A stretch of DNA of 64,000 nucleotides from Chitinispirillales bacterium ANBcel5 (GTDB lineage: Bacteria; Fibrobacterota; Chitinivibrionia; Chitinivibrionales; Chitinispirillaceae). A program made the translations under genes and the position numbers. The notes under the pieces were generated by a model. The model was not told the DNA's origin and did not search any database. It saw nothing but the letters and a program-made list of their open reading frames with translations. Positions 26,891-35,012 of the stretch are shown here, in pieces (the first letter of the stretch is position 1; the number at the start of each line of letters is the position of its first letter). Location: assembly GCA_029688955.1 (NCBI GenBank), contig JARUKZ010000013.1, positions 44,681 through 108,680 on the forward strand. Reading direction: 5' to 3'.

Positions 26891-27400
26891 AACTACCGGG
26901 GATCCTGTGGGGTGGGTCAAAAATGTTACACCTGATGGCCTTGGTCAGAGAACGCAAAAAAATGAGCTCAAAAAACGTAAAAAACCGCCCATATCTCTAA
27001 TCTGCGTTGATCCTGAGGATGTATCCCCTCGCATCTTTTATTCAAGAGACCGCCTCACTACTCTAAAACGTGTTTCACTGCAACGGCTTCTCTTGCCCTA
27101 CAAGAGCGGTCCATGCTTGGGCAGCCCCGACACAGGCGTATAAACAGGTCTTTTTGGGGCCGGACCATGCGTATAGGTAATGAAACTTAAATCGAAAGGA
27201 AGAGTAAGGAATTACGGGCAAACAATAAGAGCAGCTAACCAGAAGCGCTGGGATATGGTAAATGCAGTAATGAAATTAACCACAACAGAAGTTCATAGTG
27301 TAGAGCGATTAGAGGTGACCTGCTGATTAGGCAACCGTGAGTACAAAGTGAGGTCAGGGATTATCAAGAATAAAAAAATGAGGCGCTGTGGAGATATTTA
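26891..27400. other. 510-base gap without a recognisable gene
   Basis: A 78-codon plus-strand frame at 26907-27143 has low-complexity, uneven composition and no ribosome binding site, and I judge it spurious. A bulged hairpin is possible, with GGTCC (27108) and GCCCC (27124) pairing with GGGGC (27156) and GGACC (27162). I see no tRNA, riboswitch or transposon ends here. It may be decayed sequence. Confidence 0.4.
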
Positions 27401-27404
27401 AAAT

Positions 27405-27436
27405 AAAAAAGGCCGTAAATCAACGATTTACGGCCT
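27405..27436 (-). terminator. Rho-independent terminator of initiator tRNA
   Basis: A perfect 12-base-pair stem AGGCCGTAAATC with GATTTACGGCCT and a three-base loop is followed on the minus strand by six T. It starts six bases after the tRNA CCA. Confidence 0.92.
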
Positions 27437-27442
27437 CTGTAT

Positions 27443-27519
<77 letters not shown>

Positions 27520-27564
27520 GTATATCTGCTTTTGTTGTTACAACTCTCTTTCAAAGATGTCTCT

Positions 27565-27593
27565 AATATACATAAAGTATTCGTCGGTTGCAA
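27565..27593 (-). promoter_or_regulatory. Promoter of initiator tRNA
   Basis: On the minus strand TTGCAA (27588-27593) is followed after 17 bases by TATATT (27565-27570) in the context TATGTATATTAG. The -10 box is 45 bases before the tRNA start. Confidence 0.55.
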
Positions 27594-27619
27594 GCAAGTT
27601 ATTGTGATTATTAAATAAA

Positions 27620-28540
27620 TTACTCGATATCATCAAACTCTGAAGAGGGAAATAGTTCTGCTGGTTTTTTAGGTTCTACCCGTACCGACTTACATCGTTC
27701 TGCTATTACCTCCCCGGGTGGGGCATGACGTCGCTTGCGGACAAAGCGTGCCTCTGTGACATGTACTTCAGCAAAAGAGGTGTGTTTGGCTTTGGAATAC
27801 CAAACGGCTAAAGACGCGGCTTTCTCTATTATGGCTTTGGGAGGTGGTGGAGTATTTTTCGGGCGTCGAATGATGACATGGCTCCCGGCATGTCCTGCAA
27901 CATGCAGCCAAATATCTGATGGTTTTGCAAAGCGGGTTGAAAGATCATCGTTATCTTTGCTGTTTTTTCCTAAAAAAATTTCCCAGCCTTCACATATAAA
28001 CCTTCTAAATGGCAGGTGTTTGCCATTGGGTGCCTTTTGAGTGCTGTCTGCGTTCTTCTGCGAAATATAAGGTTTGGCATTTGATTCGATCTGCTCGAAT
28101 TCTGAATCGGTGAAAGCATTAAGGATAAAATCATCGCAGAGAATACCTTTTATATTTTCCAGTACTTTTTCAATGCCCTGAATAGTACCTTCTGTTTGCT
28201 GTACTTTTTTTTCGGAAATAAGATATCCGCGCCGTCCCTTACGAGCTTTTTTGTAGAGCAGTTCAGCATTTTTTCTTGCATCAAACTTAGGATTAAGCTG
28301 CACAGTCTCCACTTTTTGGGTGTGGATATTAGTAATAGCAACACTTTTTGAACCGCGCGGAGCACTTTGAGGTGATGCTAAAAGCGAGTCGGCCACTTGA
28401 CTGTACCAGGTATGCTCCTGTGCTTCCTTGAGCTCAGAATGTTGTTTTTTGAGCTTCTTTTTTTCGTGCTTAAGGGTACTTTTTAGATTATGGTAGAGTG
28501 CTCTAAGGTTTTCCTGAGCGGTTTTCTGTTCTGTACGCAT
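27620..28540 (-). CDS. Short NFACT-family protein (coiled coil plus NFACT-R domain)
   Basis: The N-terminal half (about residues 1-135) is a charged coiled coil. The C-terminal part (about 160-300) is the NFACT-R (DUF814) domain, with PSDIWLHVAGHAGSHVIIRR and the basic VRKRRHAPPGEV segment. Full-length RqcH/Rqc2 homologues have about 570 residues with an NFACT-N domain in front; that domain is missing here and no frame upstream encodes it. The full family binds 50S subunits carrying stalled chains. This short form may bind tRNA or ribosomes but could not carry out the complete RqcH role alone. Confidence 0.75.
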   Translation of the reverse strand: MRTEQKTAQENLRALYHNLKSTLKHEKKKLKKQHSELKEAQEHTWYSQVADSLLASPQSAPRGSKSVAITNIHTQKVETVQLNPKFDARKNAELLYKKARKGRRGYLISEKKVQQTEGTIQGIEKVLENIKGILCDDFILNAFTDSEFEQIESNAKPYISQKNADSTQKAPNGKHLPFRRFICEGWEIFLGKNSKDNDDLSTRFAKPSDIWLHVAGHAGSHVIIRRPKNTPPPPKAIIEKAASLAVWYSKAKHTSFAEVHVTEARFVRKRRHAPPGEVIAERCKSVRVEPKKPAELFPSSEFDDIE

Positions 28541-28619
28541 AAGGCCTCTTGACTGTTTTTGCTTTCGGTGTTACTATTACAGTAGCTTATTTATTAGGAA
28601 ATTACTTCAGGGAGGATAC

Positions 28620-29030
28620 ATGGTAACAACTCTTAATGTAACATGCCCACAATGTGAGCAGGTTTCTTTTATTTACCTCAGTACAAATGCGGGTGTGATA
28701 ATCCTCAACTGTCCGTCCTGTTCCTCCCCGGTTATGTATTTTGATCATAAAATATATCTTCTTTCTCAAAAACAGATAGAAGCAATACGGGCAAGTGCTC
28801 ATGATAAAGATATCATGAAGCTGCTTCAAAAGATAATTTCCGTTGATCAAACTTTAAAGTCCAGGACAAAAGATATTCAATCGCAGCTTAAAAAAAGATC
28901 CAGCAATGAGTCGCTAAATAAATCCCGAAGACCTGAGCGTGAAACGTGTATTGGTAAAGACGATATTGTGAACCTGAAAATTGAACTTGAGCTGTGTAAT
29001 GATTCATTAAGCTTTATTAACAATATGTGA
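28620..29030 (+). CDS. Hypothetical zinc-ribbon protein (136 aa)
   Basis: ATG 28620 follows GGGAGG. Residues 9-37 hold two CxxC pairs (CPQC and CPSC), a likely zinc ribbon. The rest is hydrophilic with a helical segment and no recognised domain; one further Cys lies near residue 105. It is divergent from the NFACT gene, about 80 bases apart. Function is unknown. Confidence 0.6.
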   Translation: MVTTLNVTCPQCEQVSFIYLSTNAGVIILNCPSCSSPVMYFDHKIYLLSQKQIEAIRASAHDKDIMKLLQKIISVDQTLKSRTKDIQSQLKKRSSNESLNKSRRPERETCIGKDDIVNLKIELELCNDSLSFINNM

Positions 29031-29154
29031 TGAAAACAAATATTCATTAGTAACAGTTCTCAATTTTGAAACCTGGTCCGATAATCGGCTCCCATTTGAT
29101 AAAAAAGTATAGCATCTGCTATAATGGTCTTATTTATATTACAATAAGACTATT

Positions 29155-30102
29155 ATGAATACAGATAACCAAAGCAAAACAACGATTTTAAAATACGCAA
29201 AGTATCCTTTTACTCCTCTACTGGGATGGTCTATATCTCGCTATGAGGTATTTGATAAGTGTAAAAGATGTTATTATTACACCTATTACTCCAGACACTG
29301 CACCGAAATTCCACATTACAAACTGACTAAGCTAAGAGAGTTAACATCAGTTCCGCTTGAAGTGGGCAATGTTATTCATCATGTAATCGAAGCTTTTTTG
29401 CATCGCCTGCAATTATCAGACAGTGATATTGATGAAGAACGTTTTTTCCAGTTTGGACTTAAAAAGGCAAAAGAATATTTTTCGAGCAAGACCTTTATTG
29501 AAACCTACTATGGTAGGGTAAAAGAGATAGATTTTCAAAGAGCTGTGAAAAAAATTGAACGCTGTCTTAATAACTTTCTTCAAAGCCCCTGCTATAGTTG
29601 GATTTTCATGAAAGCCATTACAAACAGAGATAACTGGATGATTGAACCAGGTGGGATGGGGGAGACGCGTCTTAATGGGATGAAAGCCTACTGTAAAATG
29701 GATTTTCTCTTTCCTGTGGGTGATGAAGTACATATACTGGATTGGAAAACAGGGGCCAAGGACTACGCGAAACATTCGACGCAACTTATCGGGTATGCAG
29801 CTGCAGCGAGCAGTAATTTTGATATCTCTTATGAGCGCATCATTCCAAGAATAGTCTATTTGTCACCAGAGTATGACGAAATGTCGATACAGCTGAGTAC
29901 TGAGAAAATAGAGGAGTTTATCGATACTGTTCGTGAGCAGACAGACCGTATGTATTCGTACTGCAAAGAAGTAGATAGAAATATCCCACTTTCAATTGAT
30001 AATTTTCCTAAATCACCATCACCTTCTCTATGCAGGTATTGTAATTATCAGGAGTTGTGTTTTCCCAAGGGACTTGGGGAAGAGGAGGAAGAGGAGTTTT
30101 AA
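29155..30102 (+). CDS. Cas4/AddB-like PD-(D/E)XK nuclease with Fe-S cysteines
   Basis: This 315-residue protein carries the RecB-type nuclease motifs: His in EVGNVIHHVIE, Asp in CKMDFLF, the D-x-K core in HILDWKTG and the QLIGYA motif. Cysteines C36 and C39 near the N-terminus and C293, C296 and C302 near the C-terminus are placed as in Fe-S cluster nucleases such as Cas4 and AddB. It stands alone; no cas genes, CRISPR repeats or helicase partner are in the window. A role in DNA repair or defence is possible. The acidic tail is a run of six Glu. A -10-like TATAAT sits shortly upstream. Confidence 0.8.
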   Translation: MNTDNQSKTTILKYAKYPFTPLLGWSISRYEVFDKCKRCYYYTYYSRHCTEIPHYKLTKLRELTSVPLEVGNVIHHVIEAFLHRLQLSDSDIDEERFFQFGLKKAKEYFSSKTFIETYYGRVKEIDFQRAVKKIERCLNNFLQSPCYSWIFMKAITNRDNWMIEPGGMGETRLNGMKAYCKMDFLFPVGDEVHILDWKTGAKDYAKHSTQLIGYAAAASSNFDISYERIIPRIVYLSPEYDEMSIQLSTEKIEEFIDTVREQTDRMYSYCKEVDRNIPLSIDNFPKSPSPSLCRYCNYQELCFPKGLGEEEEEEF

Positions 30103-30131
30103 GCCCGGTGACAGGAACGTTCGCCGGGCTT
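30101..30131. terminator. Bidirectional hairpin terminator
   Basis: AAGCCCGGTGA (30101-30111) pairs with TCGCCGGGCTT (30121-30131) with one G-U pair. It begins at the nuclease stop codon and lies 12 bases before the stop of the convergent gene at 30143. Confidence 0.8.
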
Positions 30132-30142
30132 TATACTAAAGT

Positions 30143-31741
30143 CTAGTTAATCTCTGCTAATTCTGTTTCTCCAAAATCCAGATTTCTGTTTTGTCTGATA
30201 GTTTGATCTCTTAATTCTTCAATGCTGATACTGCTTATTGGTTCATCGAGATGCAGAAGCATAAACTCAGTATCTTCAGCAAGCTCACAATCTGGTGTGT
30301 TACGCAGTATCCACCTGTAGTTTACCTCAGCCAATTCAGGATTCTTAAGATGCTCATCATAGATAAACCCCAGCATAAAGAAGGTGTTGCAATCCAGTTG
30401 AGGGCTCATGAGCTGGTATTGTCTGTAATTTCTTATTGCGGTTTGGAAGTCTGAGTTATCTTTACTGATTTTGGCAGATTCTATAAGTGCCCGTTTACCT
30501 TCTTCTGTAAATCCAAAATCAACAATGAGAACGTTGTACAGCTCCAGAGCTTCATCTGTTAGATTTATAGCTGCAAGTGAATCCGCTTTGGTTATAAGTT
30601 CAGCGGGATTTTTATACTTGTTATCTTTCCAGTCAGACTGAAAAAATTCAACGGAAACATCGTCTCTGATCTCTTGAATCTTACTGCTGAGATTCATAGT
30701 AACTAAAAACTGTTCGATGCCTGAGGTCACCCGTTTGATTTTTTGGGGCTCCGGATTGGGAGTATACCCATACTGATCATAGAGGGAGAGGATAGCAAGA
30801 GTCGTATCGATGTTGAGATCTTTTGCATCTGGTAAAAGCCTTTCATTTACGTACATTTTAGCGTACTCGGCTTTTTTGGCCCACTCTAATATACTTCTTA
30901 CTCTGTTTTCTGATGTAAAACCGCTTTGTGTCGCTTTTTCAGAAATAAGCTTCCATCTCAGTAACCACTCAGCGAGATCCTTTTGGGAAAAACGGGTTAC
31001 TCTGTTAGAAGGAATCCACGAGGTAATTACCGTTATATCCTCTTCGGTTATTATCTTATCGTCTCCAAGTATCTGGTCAAGATCATCGCTATAGGGTTCG
31101 CCATATTTTTCCTCGAAAAACAGTCTCATGAAAAAGTCCTGAACATTACTGCGCACTGTGTAGATCCAGCGCTCTCTAATGACAAGGCTATCTGTTTCTG
31201 GTTCATCTTCAAATTGCGCTAAAAATGCTGAGTCGGGTTTATGTTTGTCCCAGAAGAGACTGTCTGCTATAGCTCTTTTAACATTCTCAAAGGGTTCTAT
31301 GGTTTCTGCATCACCATTTTCGTCTGCATCTGATTCTGTTATGAAAGAGTTTTGGTTTTCAATGTAGTAGTAATAAAGGTCTTCTTCAGAGAAGCCAAGG
31401 TTTTGTGCAAGAATCTCCATGGAATAGAGTTGGGCCGGATAGTATCGTTCTTTCCATTTCCAGTCTGCGCTGTTCATCATTTTTCTTCTGATCGTATTAT
31501 CATTTCTTGAGGAATAAATGGCTGCTACCTCAACCATATACGATACCGGGCTGCGTCTGCCTGGAAAAAAGGAGTTATCATGTTCCGCGGGGTACATACT
31601 TATTGCCTGGTTGAAAGCATCAAAGCTTTCCTGGTCGATGTAGGTACGTCCAACTTTTGCAATTGGATCTTCGGGTTTCCTCTGACAATTAAAGGAAGTG
31701 AAAAGAAGTAGTGTAATAGCGAGAGCGTTGAGTAATTTCAT
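30143..31741 (-). CDS. Lipoprotein related to SurA/PpiC-type chaperones with TPR-like C-terminus
   Basis: A signal peptide ends in a lipobox with Cys19 (FTSFNC). The opening PIAKVGRTYIDQESFDAF is typical of the N-terminal SurA/PpiC chaperone domain. I do not see a parvulin catalytic domain. The C-terminal third (about 395-500) looks like tetratricopeptide helices (TKADSLAAINLTDEALELY, FFMLGFIYDEHLKNPELAEV). It is probably an envelope protein helping outer-membrane protein folding or assembly. It follows the STAS gene at 31782 by 40 bases. Confidence 0.65.
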   Translation of the reverse strand: MKLLNALAITLLLFTSFNCQRKPEDPIAKVGRTYIDQESFDAFNQAISMYPAEHDNSFFPGRRSPVSYMVEVAAIYSSRNDNTIRRKMMNSADWKWKERYYPAQLYSMEILAQNLGFSEEDLYYYYIENQNSFITESDADENGDAETIEPFENVKRAIADSLFWDKHKPDSAFLAQFEDEPETDSLVIRERWIYTVRSNVQDFFMRLFFEEKYGEPYSDDLDQILGDDKIITEEDITVITSWIPSNRVTRFSQKDLAEWLLRWKLISEKATQSGFTSENRVRSILEWAKKAEYAKMYVNERLLPDAKDLNIDTTLAILSLYDQYGYTPNPEPQKIKRVTSGIEQFLVTMNLSSKIQEIRDDVSVEFFQSDWKDNKYKNPAELITKADSLAAINLTDEALELYNVLIVDFGFTEEGKRALIESAKISKDNSDFQTAIRNYRQYQLMSPQLDCNTFFMLGFIYDEHLKNPELAEVNYRWILRNTPDCELAEDTEFMLLHLDEPISSISIEELRDQTIRQNRNLDFGETELAEIN

Positions 31742-31781
31742 TGGGTTACCTCAGAAAAAATATTGCTGACTAATGTTAGAG

Positions 31782-32138
31782 TTATTTTAAAGCTGCGACA
31801 GCCTCTTCAACTTCATCATAGATTTCAAGTAGTGAAGTGGCGCCGATGATTTCAATTATTTCATAAACATTTTCATTAACACTTGCAATTTTAAAGCTGC
31901 CGCCTTTTTCTTTAGCAGATTTGCTGCAATGCAACAGTATTCCCAGACCAGTACTGTTTACATAACGAAGTCTGTTAAAGTTCGCGACCAGATTAACGTA
32001 ACCATCATTATATAGTTCGCATATGTTTTCAAGTACCATTTCTACATTGGTTGCGTCCAGATCTCCGACGAAATGGAGCAGTTTAGCATTACTTTTACCC
32101 TGAATCTCTTCACATGTAAGCTCAATTTGGGATTCCAT
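31782..32138 (-). CDS. STAS-domain anti-sigma factor antagonist (RsbV-like)
   Basis: A single STAS domain of 118 residues. The phosphorylatable Ser lies in YVNSTGLGILLH (about residue 66). Such proteins release an anti-sigma kinase when dephosphorylated. It starts two bases after the STAS-HATPase fusion gene ends, so the two are translationally linked. No PP2C/SpoIIE phosphatase or sigma factor is in the immediate neighbourhood. Confidence 0.88.
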   Translation of the reverse strand: MESQIELTCEEIQGKSNAKLLHFVGDLDATNVEMVLENICELYNDGYVNLVANFNRLRYVNSTGLGILLHCSKSAKEKGGSFKIASVNENVYEIIEIIGATSLLEIYDEVEEAVAALK

Positions 32139-32140
32139 GA

Positions 32141-32944
32141 CTATTCCTCTCTTATTTTAGTAACCCGAACATTTGTACCATCTTCGGAACATTCAACAGA
32201 CATTTTGTTGGACAGCATACGTATAAGTGCCAGTCCACGTCCTCGTTTTTGATCGGCTCCGGTATGTTTTTTCGACTCAGCCTGGTCAAGAAAACTTTTG
32301 AGAGATGCTATTTTTTCCGGATCACTTATATTTATCACATTGATATCAAATTTTTCTTTATCCATAGTCAGGATGATCTTTATTTCATTATCGCTACCCT
32401 CTTTGCCGTGTTCAACTGCATTATTGCACACCTCATCAACAATGGTCTCAATTCGAAAAGCATCACGCGTTCCATAGCCCTTTTTCCGGGCAAGGCGACT
32501 TGCCATTTGACGAACCGGGGGAACCATTTGCAGTGATGAAGGAAAGGTGAGTGTAACCGTTTCCGCTTTTTTCTGAAAATGCCACTTATAAGCGCTTGCC
32601 GCAGAGCGAATATCACTAAAAAATGAAAATATTTTGTTGGCACCCATAAGGGTAAGTTTCTGCTTGAGGTCTCTGTTAATGCCTGCAAACACCAGATCAC
32701 CGCCATTTTCTGCCAGGCGCTTGCGATTACCCATAAATTCGCCCAGAGCTGCAGAGCACAGTACTGTAACTCCGGTCATGTCGGCAATGATAAAGTTTCT
32801 CTTCTCTCCCTGCATCGCTTCTTCAATACACTTTGACAGCTCACCAATACATGATGAATCAAGTTCGCCACAGAACCTGATAATCATCACCTGGGGCCCT
32901 ATGGTATCTGAAATAAGCTCTGCCTGAAAAACATTCGTACTCAT
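32141..32944 (-). CDS. STAS - HATPase (anti-sigma kinase) fusion protein
   Basis: Residues 1-115 form a STAS domain with VTVLCSAALGEFMG at the position of the phosphorylation loop. Residues about 135-265 form an RsbW-type HATPase with N-box IVDEVCNNAVEHG and G-box KRGRGLALIRML. Antagonist and kinase in one chain is an uncommon arrangement and could make a self-regulated switch. It is third in the set 33810-33415-32944-32138. Confidence 0.85.
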   Translation of the reverse strand: MSTNVFQAELISDTIGPQVMIIRFCGELDSSCIGELSKCIEEAMQGEKRNFIIADMTGVTVLCSAALGEFMGNRKRLAENGGDLVFAGINRDLKQKLTLMGANKIFSFFSDIRSAASAYKWHFQKKAETVTLTFPSSLQMVPPVRQMASRLARKKGYGTRDAFRIETIVDEVCNNAVEHGKEGSDNEIKIILTMDKEKFDINVINISDPEKIASLKSFLDQAESKKHTGADQKRGRGLALIRMLSNKMSVECSEDGTNVRVTKIREE

Positions 32945-32965
32945 GATCTGATTTGTTCTCCGATT

Positions 32966-33415
32966 CTATTTCTGTTTTTCGGCCATTTCCCGCTTACGTA
33001 CAACGTGAACCGTTGTGACATTGCTCTGGTCTACCTTTATATCCACTTTTTCTGAAAGCATACGGACGATATCAAGTCCCAGTCCCCAATCAGGGTTTTC
33101 GGTTGCATCCTTTTGTTGAATCACATTTTTGAGCCGCTCAATATGCAACTTGTTTTTACCCTGATCTTTAATAAGGAACTCAATACGGTCCTGAAATATT
33201 TGGCAGGCAAGTTCAACTTCCGATTCATTTGATTCGCAACCGAAATTCACAGCATTATTGCATATTTCATCTACTATGATCTCAGAGCGGAAGGCAAATT
33301 TATTAGTAAAACCCGAAACCTGAAGTACATCGTGGACAAATTTTCTGATCGCAGGAATATAGTCCAGATCACCAGGGAATTTAACTTTAATATTGTAAGG
33401 ATATTCTGTGCTCAT
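32966..33415 (-). CDS. RsbW-like serine kinase / anti-sigma factor
   Basis: The HATPase domain fills 149 residues: N-box IVDEICNNAVNFG (about 48-60) and a G-box DWGLGLDIVRML (about 112-123). It would phosphorylate a STAS partner, most simply the one at 31782 or the STAS half of the adjacent fusion, and bind a sigma factor or another target. It starts at ATG 33415. The gap to the fusion gene is 21 bases. Confidence 0.87.
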   Translation of the reverse strand: MSTEYPYNIKVKFPGDLDYIPAIRKFVHDVLQVSGFTNKFAFRSEIIVDEICNNAVNFGCESNESEVELACQIFQDRIEFLIKDQGKNKLHIERLKNVIQQKDATENPDWGLGLDIVRMLSEKVDIKVDQSNVTTVHVVRKREMAEKQK

Positions 33416-33474
33416 TACTTAGGTCCTAACCTTTAATATTCAAATTGGTAATAGCTTCTGCCCTCCGGAAAACA

Positions 33475-33810
33475 CTACTCTTCACCATGAAGAATATACG
33501 CTTCTTCACCTGAGTTTATAATACCCTTTTTAACCAACGTTTCTACTAATCGGGACGTTGTAAGCAACAGGGTAGAAAAGCTTGGTGCTTCGGTAAAATT
33601 TTTCAACTTAGCATGTGATTGAGCATCTTTTTCGGATCCACCACGCATTGTATCAAGGATACACTCCATTACAAACATAATCTCACCGTACGTGAGATTT
33701 CCCTGTCGATAATCAGAAAATTCCTGTATTGCACCGAGAATAAGATCGTTGAGTTTGTTAAACTCATTAGGATCATCAAACACATTCCTGTAAGAAGCTA
33801 ACTCACTCAT
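33475..33810 (-). CDS. Hypothetical protein at head of partner-switching set
   Basis: ATG 33810 has AGGAGA about ten bases upstream, giving 111 residues. A longer frame from 33849 has no such site. The product is helical and acidic, with DLILGAIQEFSDYRQGNLTY followed by an I-M-F-V-M-E-C segment, and has no recognised domain or membrane segment. Position suggests it is a regulator or target of the anti-sigma kinases; nothing in the sequence proves it. Confidence 0.55.
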   Translation of the reverse strand: MSELASYRNVFDDPNEFNKLNDLILGAIQEFSDYRQGNLTYGEIMFVMECILDTMRGGSEKDAQSHAKLKNFTEAPSFSTLLLTTSRLVETLVKKGIINSGEEAYILHGEE

Positions 33811-33952
33811 AAGCCTATAATCTCCTCTCACATCAATTATGGCAGTCATAGTGCCATATAAATATTATTCAACCAATATACATCTTAATACTTATTCTAA
33901 GAAAGCCCATTCTATAAGGATTTGAATCTATTTGCATTAAAAATACTTCATT

Positions 33953-34741
33953 TTACTCTCCCGGGGTAATATCTGCCTCTATGAAGGGTAGTTCGGGATC
34001 CTCATCCTGCTGCTGTACCACAGCTGGTTCCTCCTGCTCTTCGGCTACTGGCTGCGATTCCATACTCGGCATCGTGAAAATGTCACTAATTGTAGGCGTA
34101 CGGGTAACTTCAGTACTTTGGTCCTGCGGTGAAGGCAGAGGTGGGGTTGTACGAACCGTAAGTGCAATCATTCTGTCCAATTCATTAACCGCCTTTTTTA
34201 CAAGCCTGTCCAAGAGCTCAGTCCTTTCAGTAGCTGTAATATGTGTCTTTTTCTCGACAGAGCCAAAGAAGTGAAACCCTTTCATCTCTTCAGCGGTAAC
34301 TTCGATGAGCCCTGAGAAGATGTGTCGTTTATGGCCAAGGCAATATATTCCTAATTCAACCGATAGTTTACCTTCTATTGCTTTTCTGATAATTTGGCGC
34401 CTAACCGGTCTGAATTTGCAGGATGTTATGTTTGTCCATGCAACAAGGGTAGAGTCAGATAAATACTTGTGGATAGAATCAAGTTCTTTAAACGATAGTT
34501 GGTCGTGGTGGTAAAAATTAATCCTTCTCACCAGGCTTTCAACGGTGGCTACATCAACTGTTTTGAATTCAGGATTGATAGACAGGCGCTCTCTAAGCAT
34601 TCGTTCAAATGTTTTTTCTATCTGTGGTGCCCCATCACCTCTGAAACCCAAAAAAGCTACTTCGGCTGTTTTGGCGTTGTTGATTGAAAACACCAGGATA
34701 AAAAAATACACTACAGCACTCTTATTCAGTCGTGACTTCAT
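33953..34741 (-). CDS. Hypothetical secreted protein downstream of flagellar export genes
   Basis: The start is ATG 34741, which overlaps the end of the FlhB-like gene by 20 bases, has GGGGAAAG before it and begins a signal peptide (MKSRLNKSAVVYFFILVFSI and a few more, ending NAKTAE). The 262-residue protein has a mixed alpha/beta region that may resemble CsgG/TolB-N type envelope domains (VAFLGFRGDGAPQIEKTF), then a Pro/Gln/Glu-rich acidic tail. The longer frame to 34927 is rejected because it hides the signal peptide. Function is unknown; flagellar or envelope association is suggested only by context. Confidence 0.6.
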   Translation of the reverse strand: MKSRLNKSAVVYFFILVFSINNAKTAEVAFLGFRGDGAPQIEKTFERMLRERLSINPEFKTVDVATVESLVRRINFYHHDQLSFKELDSIHKYLSDSTLVAWTNITSCKFRPVRRQIIRKAIEGKLSVELGIYCLGHKRHIFSGLIEVTAEEMKGFHFFGSVEKKTHITATERTELLDRLVKKAVNELDRMIALTVRTTPPLPSPQDQSTEVTRTPTISDIFTMPSMESQPVAEEQEEPAVVQQQDEDPELPFIEADITPGE

Positions 34742-35012
34742 CTTTCCCCAATGAATTATTTGCTTTATAGATCCAGCACAGTATTTCTGCAACTGCAGCA
34801 TAGAGCTGTGGTGGAATCTCACTGTCGATATCGATTTGCTCAAGCAATTCCACCAGACCATCATCCCGATGAACAGGGATCTTATTTTGGGCTGCGGCTT
34901 CACGGATCTTCTGTGCAGATTCACCATGCCCTTTTGCCACTACCTTAGGAGCCCTGTCATTTTCCTCATTATATTTTAAAGCTACGGAGGTGTCACGCTT
35001 ATTTCGCTTCAT
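34722..35012 (-). CDS. FlhB C-terminal domain homologue (type III export switch family)
   Basis: These 96 residues match the cytoplasmic part of FlhB after the autocleavage site: VALKYNEENDRAPKVVAKGH, KIREAAAQNKIPV and IPPQLYAAVAEILCWIY. The N-P-T-H cleavage motif and the membrane domain are absent, so the protein resembles the released FlhB-CC fragment. Such stand-alone copies (FhlB/FlhX) occur next to FliK-like genes and can affect export switching. Its ATG overlaps the FliK-like stop (ATGA). Confidence 0.85.
   Translation of the reverse strand: MKRNKRDTSVALKYNEENDRAPKVVAKGHGESAQKIREAAAQNKIPVHRDDGLVELLEQIDIDSEIPPQLYAAVAEILCWIYKANNSLGKDEVTTE

Noticed and set aside
26907..27143. 78-codon plus-strand gene
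   Set aside because: No ribosome binding site, uneven amino-acid composition and no recognisable motif; more likely decayed non-coding sequence.
33953..34927. 324-residue version of the secreted protein
   Set aside because: The extra N-terminal 62 residues are read from within the FlhB-like gene, have no ribosome binding site and hide a clear signal peptide starting at 34741.
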